A stretch of DNA of 64,000 nt from Streptomyces sp. ISL-66 (GCF_018614135.1 NZ_JAGGOW010000040.1:17414-81413); one strand, 5' to 3'; positions 7,170 to 16,353 are shown, counted from the first letter of the stretch. Notes: generated by a model from the sequence alone, not told the origin. Numbers and translations are program-made.

Positions 7170-8321
7170 TCAGAACGCCGAAACTCCCGTACGGGCTCGG
7201 CCGATCAGCAGCTTCTGGATCTGACTGGTGCCCTCGTACAGGGTCATCACCCGGGCGTCGCGCAGCAGCTTGCCGGCCGGGTACTCGTCGACGTAGCCGT
7301 AACCGCCGTGCACCTGGAGGGCGTTGCTCGCCGCGCGGACGGCCGCCTCGGAGGCGAAGAGCTTGGCCGTGGAGGACTCGGTGGCGAAGGGCCGCCCGCG
7401 GTCGATCAGGTCGGCGACCCGCCAGGTCAGCAGGCGCGCCGCGTCCACGTCGACGGAGATGTCGGCGATCAGCTCCTGGACCAGCTGGTGCCCGGCGATC
7501 GGCTTGCCGAACTGCTCGCGCTGGGCGGCGTAGGCGACGGCCGCGTCGAGCGCCGCCTGGGCGATGCCCACGCAGCCGGCGGCGACCGACATCCTGCCCT
7601 TGGCCAGGGCCGACATGGCGACGGAGAAGCCCTTGCCCTCGGGGCCGAGCATCGCGGAGGCGGGCACGCGGACGCCGTCGAGGGTGAGTTCGGCCGTGGC
7701 CTGGCCGCGCAGGCCGAGTTTGCCGTGGATCTCGCGGCGGGTCAGGCCGGGGGCGTCGGCGGGGACGAGGAAGGCGGAGATCCCGCGGTGGCCGGGCTCT
7801 TCGTTGGTGCGGGCGAAGAGCAGGACCACGTCGGCCCAGGTCCCGTTGGTGATGAACGTCTTGCCGCCGCTGATGACGTACGCGTCCCCCTCGTGCGCGG
7901 CGCGGGTGGTGAGGCTGCCCGCGTCGGAGCCGGTGCCCGGCTCGGTGAGACCGAAGCAGCCGAGCGCTTCGCCCGAGCACAGGCGGGGCAGCCAGGACCG
8001 CTTCTGCTCCTCGTTCCCCCAGGCGGCGATGGTCTTGGCGACCAGGCCGAGGGAGACGGAGACGATCCCGCGCACGGCGGAGTCCGCGCGGCCTAGCTCC
8101 TCGGTGACCAGGACGTAGGAGAGATGGTCGCCGCCGGAGCCGCCGTACTCCTCGGGGACGGTCAGGCCGAGGAAGCCGACGGCGCCGAGCTTCTTCACGA
8201 TGGCCCGGTCCACGCTCTCGGCGCGGTCCCATCCGGCGGCGTACGGGGTGATCTCGCGCTCGGCGAACGCGCGGGCGAGATCGCGGACGGCGGACTGCTC
8301 CGCGCTGAGCTCCAGGTTCAC
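7170..8321 (-). CDS. Acyl-CoA dehydrogenase
   Basis: A 383-aa flavoenzyme of standard length. It has the FAD/substrate block CFGLTEPGTGSDAGS, FITNGTWAD, the mid-domain REIHGKLGLRG and the C-terminal LYEGTSQIQKLLIGR, where the Glu is the catalytic base of the short/medium-chain class. It catalyses alpha,beta-oxidation of an acyl-CoA and passes electrons to ETF. GTG 8321 follows GGAGGTG. The gene is divergent from a TetR gene, with an ACTA-N7-TAGT operator in the shared promoter region. Chain-length specificity cannot be read from sequence. Confidence 0.92.
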   Translation of the reverse strand: MNLELSAEQSAVRDLARAFAEREITPYAAGWDRAESVDRAIVKKLGAVGFLGLTVPEEYGGSGGDHLSYVLVTEELGRADSAVRGIVSVSLGLVAKTIAAWGNEEQKRSWLPRLCSGEALGCFGLTEPGTGSDAGSLTTRAAHEGDAYVISGGKTFITNGTWADVVLLFARTNEEPGHRGISAFLVPADAPGLTRREIHGKLGLRGQATAELTLDGVRVPASAMLGPEGKGFSVAMSALAKGRMSVAAGCVGIAQAALDAAVAYAAQREQFGKPIAGHQLVQELIADISVDVDAARLLTWRVADLIDRGRPFATESSTAKLFASEAAVRAASNALQVHGGYGYVDEYPAGKLLRDARVMTLYEGTSQIQKLLIGRARTGVSAF

Positions 8322-8381
8322 CGGGCACCTCCGGTTGGTCGGCGCGAGGTCAAGGTCAAGGTCAAGGTCTACGAGACATTA

Positions 8382-8396
8382 ACTAGCACCGGTAGT
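8382..8396. promoter_or_regulatory. ACTA-N7-TAGT operator between acyl-CoA dehydrogenase and tetR
   Basis: AACTA-GCACCGG-TAGTT is an inverted repeat with a 7-bp spacer. It overlaps the expected -35 region of the TetR gene, whose -10 TACTAT is at 8414-8419. Related sites occur at 12133-12151 and 62453-62467. Confidence 0.65.
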
Positions 8397-8426
8397 TTTT
8401 GGCGGGCAGCCCCTACTATGTGGCGC

Positions 8427-9083
8427 ATGGCCAGACCGCGCAAGCCCCTCCTCAGCAGAGACCGCATCGTCGGGGCGGCGGGTGCGCTGGTGGACGCGGA
8501 GGGCCTGGAAGCCCTCTCGACCAGGCGGCTGGCGGCGGCGCTGGGGGTCAGCGGACCCTCGCTCTACAACCACTTCCGCACGAAGGACGAGATCCTGGAC
8601 GCGGTCGCGGACGCGGTGAGCGCGCGGGTCGACTTGTCGATGTTCGAGCCGGACGACCGGCGGGAGTGGCGGCTCGCGCTCCACGACTGGGCGCACTCGT
8701 ACCGGGCCGCGCTGTCCGACCATCCGAACATCGTGCCGGTACTGGCGCGGGGCCCGGGCCGCCGGCCGGCCGGGCTGCGGGTGGCGGACGCCGTCTTCGG
8801 CGCGATGACCGCGGCGGGCTGGCCGCCGGCGCAGGCGACCCGGATCGGCGCGCTGATGCGGTACTTCATCCTGGGCTCGGCGGTGGCCTCCTTCGCCCGG
8901 GGTTTCGTGGACGACCGGACGGCGTACGACCCGTCGGACTACCCGCACCTGGGCCAGGCCCACCTCCTGGCGGAGCGTCAGCAGGAGGTGGACGAGGGCG
9001 CCTTCGAGACGGGCCTGGCGGCCCTCCTGGACGGACTGGCCCTGCAGTACGAGGCGCTGAAGGAGCCGGAGGGGGAGCCGTGA
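8427..9083 (+). CDS. TetR/AcrR-family regulator with TetR_C-type ligand domain
   Basis: A 218-aa repressor with helix-turn-helix ALSTRRLAAALGVSGPSLYNHF and a C-terminal domain of the TetR_C type. ATG 8427 is chosen because TACTAT (8414-8419) lies 7 nt upstream, giving a leaderless mRNA; ATG 8418, inside that -10, is unlikely. It is divergent from an acyl-CoA dehydrogenase gene. Three matching operators in the window suggest a small regulon of this dehydrogenase, the aldehyde/alcohol dehydrogenase pair and a glutaryl-CoA dehydrogenase-like gene. That assignment is inferred from position and motif only. Confidence 0.9.
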   Translation: MARPRKPLLSRDRIVGAAGALVDAEGLEALSTRRLAAALGVSGPSLYNHFRTKDEILDAVADAVSARVDLSMFEPDDRREWRLALHDWAHSYRAALSDHPNIVPVLARGPGRRPAGLRVADAVFGAMTAAGWPPAQATRIGALMRYFILGSAVASFARGFVDDRTAYDPSDYPHLGQAHLLAERQQEVDEGAFETGLAALLDGLALQYEALKEPEGEP

Positions 9084-9300
9084 CGGACGCCGGGCCGGAG
9101 AGCGTCGTAGCGGTCCGGGCGGGGACGCCGAGCCGTGGCGGCCCCGGCGGGCTGCGCTGACCGAGTGCTGGCGCTGCTGGGCACCGGAGCGGATCCGGGC
9201 GCCCCGGGTACCGGCGGGCTGCCCCTCCTGCGGGGGCGTGTCCGGGCTCCTCGACTTCGACGCCACACGGACGCGACGACCCCGGATGGCGACACGAGCA
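9080..9300 (+). pseudogene. Small zinc-ribbon ORF, apparently frameshifted
   Basis: A GTG at 9080 overlaps the tetR stop (GTGA) and reads VTDAGPESVVAVRAGT before a stop at about 9160. From 9124 the next frame reads DAEPWRPRR...ECWRCW...GCPSCGG...LLDFD, a two-knuckle CxxC zinc ribbon with no start codon of its own. One extra G in the GGGG run at 9121-9124 would join the two parts into one coupled gene. It is either a real pseudogene or a homopolymer sequencing error. The downstream part dissolves into repeats, so the 3' end is uncertain. Confidence 0.4.
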
Positions 9301-9420
9301 GGGCACCGGCCGGGCACGGCACGGGCAGGGTGCGGGCACGGGCACGGCACGGGCAGGGTGCGGGCAGGGCACGGGCACGGCACGGGCACGGCACAGGCAG
9401 GGCACGGCGAGGCGCGGGCC
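9296..9420. repeat. GGGCACGGCAC low-complexity repeats
   Basis: About ten imperfect copies of a GGGCACGGCACGGGCAGG-type unit between the zinc-ribbon fragment and the convergent alcohol dehydrogenase gene. No reading frame is convincing here. Confidence 0.75.
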
Positions 9421-9457
9421 TCACCGGGCCGTGCCCGGGCCCCGCGCCAGCCCGGGG

Positions 9458-10537
9458 CTAGAAGACGATCAGCGAGCGGCCGCCCTTGCCCGCGAGCATC
9501 GCGTCGAAGGCGGCCGGGATGTCGTCGAGGGTGATGTGGTCGGTGACCAGGGCGCCGAGGTCGAGCCGGCCGGCGCGGACGTGCGCGGCGATCACCGGGA
9601 GGTCGCGGGCCGGGTCGCTGTTGCCGTAGACGCAGCCGGTGAGGGTGCGGGCGAAGTGGAAGATCTCCAGCGCGTGGAAGGTGACCTGCTGCTCCTTGCC
9701 GCCGATGCCGACGACCGTCGTACGGCCGCCGCGCCGGGTGGACTCCCAGGCACCGCGGATGGTTTCGGCCCGGCCGACGCACTCGATGGCGACGTCCGCG
9801 CCGTGCCCGCCGGTCAGCGTGCGGATCTCCTTCGCGGTGGTGTCGGAGGCGAGGACGAACTCCGTGGCCCCGGCCGCTCGCGCCAGCTCCTCCTTGGCCG
9901 GGGAGACGTCCACGGCCACGATCGGGCCCGCCATGGCGATGCGGGCCGCCTGGAGTGCGGCGAGTCCCACTCCGCCGACTCCGAAGACGGCCACCGATTC
10001 GCCCGGGCGGACCTGGGCGCTGTGGTGGACGGCTCCGTAACCGGTGAGGACGGCGCAGCCGAGCAGGGCTGCCTCGGTGAGTGGAATACCGGCGGGAGCG
10101 GGCAGCACGCAGTTGGCCGCGACGACCGTCTCCTCGGCGAAGGCGGCCACGTTCAGCCCGGGGTGGAGTTCGACTCCCCTGGCGTCGTGGGCGTAGACGT
10201 CCCCGACGCCGGCGAGGGCCTTGACGCAGAGCCAGACCTCGCCGATGGAGCAGTGGTGGCACTTCCCGCAGGACGGGGCCCAGTTGAGCACCACCCCGTC
10301 GCCGGGCGTCACGTGCGTGACCCCTTCCCCGACGGCGAGGACCGTGCCCGCGCCCTCGTGACCGAGGACGGCGGGTACGGGGACCCGCATGGTGCCGTTG
10401 GTGAGGGAGAGGTCGGAGTGGCAGACCCCGGCGGCGGCGAGCCGCACCCGGACCTGCCCGGGGCCGGGCTCGGGCAGCACGATGTCCCGGATCTCCAGCG
10501 GTGCTCCGACGGCGGGCAGGATGGCGGCGCGGACCAT
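9458..10537 (-). CDS. Zinc-dependent alcohol dehydrogenase (MDR, class III-like / NDMA-type)
   Basis: A 359-aa medium-chain dehydrogenase. It has catalytic-zinc residues in GVCHSDLSL (Cys, His) and GHEGAGTV, structural-zinc cysteines in CGKCHHCSIGEVWLC (three of the usual four are clear), and the Rossmann motif FGVGGVGLAAL. The sequence resembles actinobacterial alcohol/formaldehyde dehydrogenases. ATG 10537 follows GGAGACGACGACC. It lies 119 bp downstream of the aldehyde dehydrogenase gene on the same strand, so the pair probably takes an alcohol to a carboxylic acid. Cofactor specificity is not certain. Confidence 0.9.
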   Translation of the reverse strand: MVRAAILPAVGAPLEIRDIVLPEPGPGQVRVRLAAAGVCHSDLSLTNGTMRVPVPAVLGHEGAGTVLAVGEGVTHVTPGDGVVLNWAPSCGKCHHCSIGEVWLCVKALAGVGDVYAHDARGVELHPGLNVAAFAEETVVAANCVLPAPAGIPLTEAALLGCAVLTGYGAVHHSAQVRPGESVAVFGVGGVGLAALQAARIAMAGPIVAVDVSPAKEELARAAGATEFVLASDTTAKEIRTLTGGHGADVAIECVGRAETIRGAWESTRRGGRTTVVGIGGKEQQVTFHALEIFHFARTLTGCVYGNSDPARDLPVIAAHVRAGRLDLGALVTDHITLDDIPAAFDAMLAGKGGRSLIVF

Positions 10538-10610
10538 GGTCGTCGTCTCCGTGGGGTGCGGCTTTGCGGGCGGGTGTGCGGGCGGATGCGTGAGCTTGTG
10601 CGCCGATATG

Positions 10611-10634
10611 ACCGAGTATCGGGTGATACGCGGT
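10611..10634. promoter_or_regulatory. Inverted repeat between aldehyde and alcohol dehydrogenase genes
   Basis: ACCGAGTATC (10611-10620) and GATACGCGGT (10625-10634) pair at 9 of 10 positions around GGGT. It lies 74 bp upstream of the alcohol dehydrogenase start and could be a secondary operator or an intercistronic hairpin. Confidence 0.4.
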
Positions 10635-10656
10635 ACGGGTCTGTCGGCGTACGGGT

Positions 10657-12069
10657 TCAGAACTGCAGGGACTTGGTCTGCAGGTACTCGGCGAGGCCGT
10701 GTGGGCCCAGTTCGCGGCCCACGCCCGACTTCTTGTACCCGCCGAAGGGCGCGAGCGGGTTGAAGCGGCCGCCGTTGATGTCCACCTGGCCGGTGTCCAT
10801 CCGGCGGGCGAAGGCAACCGCCGTCTCCTCGTCCGCCGCCCAGACCGCCCCGCCCAGCCCGTAGTCGGTGCCGTTCGCGATGGTCAGGGCCTCGTCCTGG
10901 TCCTCGTAGGGCAGGATCGACAACACCGGGCCGAAGATCTCCTCCTGCGCGATGGTCATCCCGGGCGTGACGTCGGCGAACACGGTCGGGGCGATGAAGT
11001 ACCCCTGCTCGTGCGGCGTCTCGGTGCCGCCCGCGACCAGGCGCGCGCCCTCCTCCACGCCCTTGGCGATGAAGCCGCGCACGCGGTCGCGCTGCTTGGC
11101 GTTGACGACCGGGCCCAGGCGGGTGCCCGGGTCGCGGGGGTCGCCGGAGGGGTACTTGGCGACGGCGGCGGCCGCCAGCGCGACCGCCTCCTCGTACTCG
11201 TCCCGGTGGACGAGCATCCGGGTGAGCGCGTTGCAGCTCTGGCCGGCATTGTTCATGACGTGGCCCACGCCTGCCGCGACGGCCTTGGCCAGGTCGGCTC
11301 CGGGCAGGATGACATTGGCCGATTTGCCGCCCAGTTCGAGGGCGACCCGCTTGACGGCGGCGCCGGCCGTGGCGCCGATCTGCTTGCCGACAGCGGTGGA
11401 TCCGGTGAAGGAGACGAGGTCGACCCCCTCGTGCGCGGCCAGGGCCTGGCCGGCGACCGGGCCGGTGCCGGTCACCAGGTTGAAGACCCCGGCCGGTATC
11501 CCCGCCTCGTGCACGGCTTCGGCGAAGAGCTGCGCGGTCAGCGGGGTGTCCTCGGCGGGCTTGAGGACGAGGGTGCATCCGGCGGCGAGAGCGGGCGCCA
11601 CCTTGGCAACGATCTGGTGCAGCGGGTAGTTCCAGGGCGTGATCGCCCCGACCACGCCGACCGGTTCCAGCAGCACGGTCGAGTTCCCGATCCGCTCCTC
11701 GAAGGCGTACGAGGCCCCGAGCTCGGCGAACGAGGACGCCACCGCGATCGGCGCCCCCACGTGCACCATCTCCGAGAAGCCCAGCGGGGAGCCGAGCTCA
11801 GCGGTGATCGTCTCGGCCATCTCGCCCTTGCGGGCGACCAGTACGTCGCGCAGGGCCCCGATCAGGGCCGCCCGCTCGCCCGGAGCCGTGGCCGCCCACG
11901 ACGGGAAGGCCGCGCGGGCCGCCCGTACGGCCGCGTCGACGTCCTCGGCCGTGCCGGCCGGGACCGAGGCGATGAGCTGCTCGTCGGCGGGGTTGAAGAC
12001 CTCGATGTGGCCGCGTCCGACGGCGGCCCGCCACTCGCCGCCGATGTACATCCCGTCGTGGGCCTTCAT
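10657..12069 (-). CDS. NAD(P)+-dependent aldehyde dehydrogenase
   Basis: A 470-aa enzyme of normal length. It has the N-terminal YIGGEWRAA, nucleotide-binding TPWNYPLHQIV, FTGSTAVGKQI, the general-base motif LELGGKSANV (Glu) and catalytic Cys in NNAGQSCNALTRML. It oxidises an aldehyde to the acid. ATG 12069 is chosen over upstream starts because GGGAGGA lies 6 nt before it. A palindromic ACTA-N7-TAGT operator 64 bp upstream links it to the fatty-acid genes at 7-9 kb. It is probably co-transcribed with the alcohol dehydrogenase. Confidence 0.93.
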   Translation of the reverse strand: MKAHDGMYIGGEWRAAVGRGHIEVFNPADEQLIASVPAGTAEDVDAAVRAARAAFPSWAATAPGERAALIGALRDVLVARKGEMAETITAELGSPLGFSEMVHVGAPIAVASSFAELGASYAFEERIGNSTVLLEPVGVVGAITPWNYPLHQIVAKVAPALAAGCTLVLKPAEDTPLTAQLFAEAVHEAGIPAGVFNLVTGTGPVAGQALAAHEGVDLVSFTGSTAVGKQIGATAGAAVKRVALELGGKSANVILPGADLAKAVAAGVGHVMNNAGQSCNALTRMLVHRDEYEEAVALAAAAVAKYPSGDPRDPGTRLGPVVNAKQRDRVRGFIAKGVEEGARLVAGGTETPHEQGYFIAPTVFADVTPGMTIAQEEIFGPVLSILPYEDQDEALTIANGTDYGLGGAVWAADEETAVAFARRMDTGQVDINGGRFNPLAPFGGYKKSGVGRELGPHGLAEYLQTKSLQF

Positions 12070-12132
12070 GGCATTCCTCCCGAGCACGCACGAGCGCGTA
12101 GGCCTGTGGACCTGACGTCGCCGACAGCCTAC

Positions 12133-12151
12133 AAACTAGCGTCGGTAGTTT
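12133..12151. promoter_or_regulatory. AAACTA-N7-TAGTTT operator upstream of aldehyde dehydrogenase
   Basis: A perfect 6-bp inverted repeat, AAACTA (12133-12138) and TAGTTT (12146-12151), around GCGTCGG. It shares its arms, spacer length and GC-flanked core with the site at 8382-8396. Confidence 0.65.
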
Positions 12152-12175
12152 TGCGGGCGCCAGGGGCGGGCGGGG

Positions 12176-13657
12176 TCAGATGATGCCGAAAAGCATCCCT
12201 GCGCCGAGGACCACGAGGGAGGTCAAAGCCGCCCATTTCACGGTGAACCGGGTGTGGTCGGCAAACTCGACCTTGGCCATGCCGACGAGGACGTAGACGG
12301 CCGGAACCAGCGGGCTCGACATGTGCAGGGCCTGGCCGACCAGCGAGGCGCGGGCGATTTCGAGCGGGGAGACCCCGTGCGCGGCGCCCGCCTCGGCGAG
12401 GACGGGCAGGACCCCGAAGTAGAAGCCGTCGTTCGACATGAAGTAGGTGAGCGGGAGGCTGAGCAGGCCGGTGACCAGCGCCATGTGCGGGCCCATCCCC
12501 TCGGGGATGGCACCGACGAGCCAGTCGGCCATGTGCTTGACCATGCCGGTACCGGTGAGGACGCCGGTGAAGACCGCGGCGGCGAAGACCATGCCGGCGA
12601 CGTTGAGGACGTTGTCGGCGTGGGCGGCGATGCGCGCCTTCTGGTCCGGCATGTGGGGGAAGTTGACGGTGAGGGCGAGGGCGGCGCCGAGGAGGAAGAG
12701 CACCGGGATCGGGAGCAGCTCCATGATCATGGCGGTGAGCAGGGCCACGGTCAGGGTGGCGTTGAACCAGTAGAGGCGGGGGCGCAGGGTCGCGCGGCGC
12801 GGGTCGAGGCCCTGGAAGCCGTCTTCGTCGGCGGCCGCCACGGAAACGGAGCCTGCGCCGCCGGTACCGATGGGGGCGGCAGCGGGGGCCTCGGAGGTGG
12901 CGGACGAGGCGGACGAGGCGGACGAGGCGGACGAGGCGGACGGTGTACGGGAGCCTCCGTCGGCCTGGCCCGTACCGGCGGCGACCAGGATCTGGTCCTC
13001 GGCCTCGACGCCGGCCGTCCGGGCGTCGGCGGGGAGCGACAGCAGGCCGATCCGGCGGCGCTCCCTGAGGCCTAGGACGTAGGAGAGGACGAAGACGAAG
13101 ACCAGGCCCGCCGCGAGCGCGGGGATCATCGGCACGAAGATGTCGGCGGCATCGAGCTTGAGGGCGGTGGCGGCGCGGGCCGTGGGACCGCCCCAGGGCA
13201 GGGTGTTCATGACGCCGTTGGCGGTCGCCGCGACACCGGTCATCACGACGAGGCTCATGCCGAGCCGCTTGTAGAGCGGGTACATCGCCGAGACGGTGAT
13301 CATGAAGGTGGTCGAGCCGTCGCCGTCGAGCGAGACGATGGCCGCGAGGACGGCCGTGCCGACCACGACGCGCATCGGGTCGGCCTTGCAGAAGCGCAGG
13401 ATCCCGCGCACCACCGGGTCGAAGAGCCCGACGTCGATCATCAGGCCGAAGTAGACGATGGCGAACATGAGCATGGCGGCGGTCGGCGCGAGCTTGCCGA
13501 CTCCGTCGATGACGTAGCCGCCGAGCTGCGCGCCCTGTCCGGCGAACACGCAGAAGAGCGCGGGAATGAGGACGAGCGCCGCGATGGGCGACATTTTCTT
13601 CAGCATGATCAGGACGAGGAAGGTCGCGATCATGGCGAAGCCGAGGAAGGTCAGCAT
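12176..13657 (-). CDS. CitMHS-family citrate:H+/metal symporter
   Basis: A 493-aa polytopic membrane protein with about 11-12 hydrophobic helices, matching the CitMHS family that imports citrate complexed with divalent metal. Recognisable blocks are SLDGDGSTTFMIT, NGVMNTLPWGGPTARA and TYFMSNDGFYFGVLP. A cytoplasmic loop near residues 235-260 contains an Ala-Ser-Ser run from 12-bp GGACGAGGC-type repeats. ATG 13657 has no ribosome binding site, but TAGGTT 6 nt upstream makes a leaderless mRNA likely. It lies upstream of the aldehyde dehydrogenase gene, which has its own operator. Confidence 0.92.
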   Translation of the reverse strand: MLTFLGFAMIATFLVLIMLKKMSPIAALVLIPALFCVFAGQGAQLGGYVIDGVGKLAPTAAMLMFAIVYFGLMIDVGLFDPVVRGILRFCKADPMRVVVGTAVLAAIVSLDGDGSTTFMITVSAMYPLYKRLGMSLVVMTGVAATANGVMNTLPWGGPTARAATALKLDAADIFVPMIPALAAGLVFVFVLSYVLGLRERRRIGLLSLPADARTAGVEAEDQILVAAGTGQADGGSRTPSASSASSASSASSATSEAPAAAPIGTGGAGSVSVAAADEDGFQGLDPRRATLRPRLYWFNATLTVALLTAMIMELLPIPVLFLLGAALALTVNFPHMPDQKARIAAHADNVLNVAGMVFAAAVFTGVLTGTGMVKHMADWLVGAIPEGMGPHMALVTGLLSLPLTYFMSNDGFYFGVLPVLAEAGAAHGVSPLEIARASLVGQALHMSSPLVPAVYVLVGMAKVEFADHTRFTVKWAALTSLVVLGAGMLFGII

Positions 13658-13730
13658 GGGGGGAACCTAGGTGCCGCCTCCTGGGCCCAACAAGACGTCC
13701 GGACGTGAGCAATACGAGCAAAACCCCAGC

Positions 13731-16106
13731 TCAGGGGAGGGGTGTCAGTTCGACGGGGAAACCGTTGAGCACGGCCGTGCCGGAGAGCGGGTCGAGCCGG
13801 GTGCCGTCGAGGAGCTGATTGACGTTGGCGCCGGGCGTGGCCGAGGCCACCGAGAGGCGGGTCCCGGAGCGGTCGTGGCCCCAGCCGTGCGGGAGGCTGA
13901 CGACCCCGGCGCGGATGGAGTCGGTGACCTCGACGGGGACCTCCAGACTGCCGCCGTCGGCGGTGATGCGGGCCAGGCCTCCGTCGGCGAGGCCGAGCCG
14001 GCCGGCGTCGTCCGGGTGGACGTGCAGGGTGCAGCGGTTGGAACCTCCGGTGAGGGCCGGGACGTTGTGCAACCAACTGTTGTTGGACCGCAGATGGCGG
14101 CGGCCCACGAGCACCAGGCCGGCGGGGCGGTCGGCGAGGGCCGCGCGCAGCCTGGGGAGCTCGGCCGCGATCGGGTCCGGCAGCAGCTCGATCCTGCCGC
14201 TGCGCGTCTTGAGCAGCCCGGGCAGCCGGGGCCGCAGCGGGCCCAGGTCGATCCCGTGCGGGTGCGCGAGCAACCGCGCCAGGCCGAGGCCCGGCCCGGC
14301 CCCGGCGTCGATGCCGTCCGAGTCCGAGTCCGAGTCCGAGTCCGCGCCCGCGTCGGCGCCGGCTCCCGAGCCCGCGCGGAAGCCCATGGCTGCGCCCGAG
14401 CCCGCGCGGAACGCCGTAGCCGCGTCCGCGCCGCCGGGCAGGCCGGCGGGCAGGCCGAACCGGTCGCCGTACGGCCCGATCCGGAGCATCAGGTCGAGCC
14501 GGCGCTCGGGGCCGGTGACGCCGGTCAGGAGTCCAGCGAGGCGGGCCGGGTCCTGCCCGTGCAGCGGGGAACACGGGTCGGCGGTCTCTCTGGCGAGCGT
14601 GGTCTGGATCGCCAGGTCGTCCACGGCCTCCGGCTCGGTTCCGTGCATGCCGGAGACGGCGAGGACGAGGCGCGCGTGGATCTCGCACTCGTCCATCCCC
14701 CCGTCTTCCAGCGGAACGGCGGGCGGCGAGTAGCGGACTTGGTTGCGGATGGCGAAGCTGTTGAAGGAGAAGTCGAAGTGGGCGCTCTGCGAGGGCGGCG
14801 GCGGGGGCAGGACGACGTGCGCGTGGCGTGAGGTCTCGTTGAGGTAGGGGTCGACGCTGATCATGAAGTCGAGCCCGGCGAGGGCCGCGTCGAGCCTCCG
14901 GCCGTCGGGTGCGGACAGCACGGGGTTCGCCGCGATGGAGACGAGGGCACGGATCTGCCCCTCCCCCGGGGTCTCGATCTCCTCCGCCAGGGCGGCCATG
15001 GGGAATTCGGCCTTGGCCTCGGGATGGCCGCTGACCCTGCTGCGCCAGCGGCCGAGGCCGAAGCCCTTGCCGGGAGCGGCCGGCCGTGGTGCGCGGTCGG
15101 TCGCGGAGAGCGGGAACAGGGATCCGCCCGGCCGGTCGAGGTTGCCGGTCAGGACGTTCAGTACGTCGACCAGCCAGCTGGCCGGCGTGCCGTACGCGAC
15201 GGTGCTGCTGCCGATCCGCCCGTAGACGGCGGCGGTGGGCGCGGCCGCGAGAGCGCGGGCGAGGTCGCGGATCTCATCGGCCGGGAGGTCGCAGGCGGGG
15301 GCTACGGCCTCAGGAGTGAAACTGGCGAGCGCTCCGGAGAGTTCCCCGAATCCGTCGGTGTGTTCCGCGAGTTCCCCGAGGTCGGTCAGCTTCTCGGCGA
15401 GCAGCGTGTGGGCGAGGGCGGCGAGGAGCAGCGCGTCGCTGCCGGGGCGCGGCGCGAGGTGGCGATCGGCGAGCTGGGCGGTGCGCGTTCGTCGGGGGTC
15501 CACGACGACGAGGGTGCCGCCGCGGGCGCGCAGCGCCTTGAGTCGGCCGGGGAAGTCGGGGGCGGTGCACAGGGAGCCGTTCGACTCGAGCGGGTTGGCA
15601 CCGAGGAGGAGCAGGAAGTCGGTGCGGTCGAGGTCCGGGACGGGGATGGCGAAGGGGTCACCGAAGAGCAGGCCGCTGGAGACGTGCTTGGGCATCTGGT
15701 CGAGGGTGCTCGCGGTGAAGAGGTTGCGGGTGCCGAGGGCCTTGAGGAGCAGCGGCGGGTAGAGCTGGCCGGCCATGGTGTGGACGTTCGGGTTGCCGAG
15801 GACGACCCCGACCGACTGGGCGCCGCGTTTCCGCACGAGGGCGGGTACGGCTGCGGCGATGGCCTCGTAGGCCTCCTCCCAGGTGGCCTCCTCGAGCCGG
15901 CCGTCACGCCGGACCAGGGGGCTCCGGAGCCGGTCGGGGTCGGCGTCGAGGGCCCCGAACGCGGCGCCCTTGGGGCAGATGAAGCCGTGGCTGAACACGT
16001 CTTCGCGGTCGCCCCGGGCGCCGGTGACGGTGCTGCCCTCGATGGTGAGGGTGAGGCCGCAAGTGGCTTCGCAGAGGGGGCAGATGCGCAGGGCGGTGCG
16101 GGGCAT
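13731..16106 (-). CDS. Molybdopterin-dependent oxidoreductase (formate dehydrogenase/nitrate reductase-like)
   Basis: A 791-aa protein of the DMSO-reductase superfamily. The N-terminal CPLCEATCGL...FICPKG supplies four cysteines for a [4Fe-4S] cluster, followed by MGD-binding segments (GSSTVAYGTP, VLTGNLDRPGG, GANPLESNG) and a C-terminal molydopterin dinucleotide-binding domain (LHVHPDDAGRLGL). ATG 16106 follows GGAGG. A flexible insert of Ala/Gly/Asp/Ser dipeptides sits at about residues 590-625. No Tat signal is visible, so it is probably cytoplasmic. Substrate unknown; no partner subunits are adjacent. Confidence 0.88.
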   Translation of the reverse strand: MPRTALRICPLCEATCGLTLTIEGSTVTGARGDREDVFSHGFICPKGAAFGALDADPDRLRSPLVRRDGRLEEATWEEAYEAIAAAVPALVRKRGAQSVGVVLGNPNVHTMAGQLYPPLLLKALGTRNLFTASTLDQMPKHVSSGLLFGDPFAIPVPDLDRTDFLLLLGANPLESNGSLCTAPDFPGRLKALRARGGTLVVVDPRRTRTAQLADRHLAPRPGSDALLLAALAHTLLAEKLTDLGELAEHTDGFGELSGALASFTPEAVAPACDLPADEIRDLARALAAAPTAAVYGRIGSSTVAYGTPASWLVDVLNVLTGNLDRPGGSLFPLSATDRAPRPAAPGKGFGLGRWRSRVSGHPEAKAEFPMAALAEEIETPGEGQIRALVSIAANPVLSAPDGRRLDAALAGLDFMISVDPYLNETSRHAHVVLPPPPPSQSAHFDFSFNSFAIRNQVRYSPPAVPLEDGGMDECEIHARLVLAVSGMHGTEPEAVDDLAIQTTLARETADPCSPLHGQDPARLAGLLTGVTGPERRLDLMLRIGPYGDRFGLPAGLPGGADAATAFRAGSGAAMGFRAGSGAGADAGADSDSDSDSDGIDAGAGPGLGLARLLAHPHGIDLGPLRPRLPGLLKTRSGRIELLPDPIAAELPRLRAALADRPAGLVLVGRRHLRSNNSWLHNVPALTGGSNRCTLHVHPDDAGRLGLADGGLARITADGGSLEVPVEVTDSIRAGVVSLPHGWGHDRSGTRLSVASATPGANVNQLLDGTRLDPLSGTAVLNGFPVELTPLP

Positions 16107-16173
16107 GGGCCCTCCAGGGAGGCAGGCTGCGGCACGGGCGCGCGGGCCGTTCGGCACGCGGGCGGACCGAGCA

Positions 16174-16185
16174 TACCGACCGGTA
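16174..16185. promoter_or_regulatory. TACCGACCGGTA palindrome upstream of the Mo-enzyme gene
   Basis: TACC-GACC-GGTA lies 68 bp upstream of the molybdopterin oxidoreductase start and downstream of a TetR gene on the same strand. It is a plausible TetR operator. The rest of the 16107-16353 spacer is GC-rich low-complexity sequence with no gene. Confidence 0.4.
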
Positions 16186-16353
16186 GGGAGGGAGGAGAGG
16201 GGTCTGCGCAACCCGAACCGCGCCGGGGACCGGCGGGCTGGTCTCGAGCGGGCGGGCGGAGCCCGGCAGCGGGCCCGGCGGGCCGGGTCTCGCGCGCGGG
16301 CGAACGCCGGGGCAGGACGCGGCCGGTGCCAGTGCCGGTGCCGGTGCCGGGCG

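Noticed and set aside
16321..16353. GGTGCCAGTGCCGGTGCCGG repeat as an attachment site
   Set aside because: It is short low-complexity sequence with no integrase gene or second copy.
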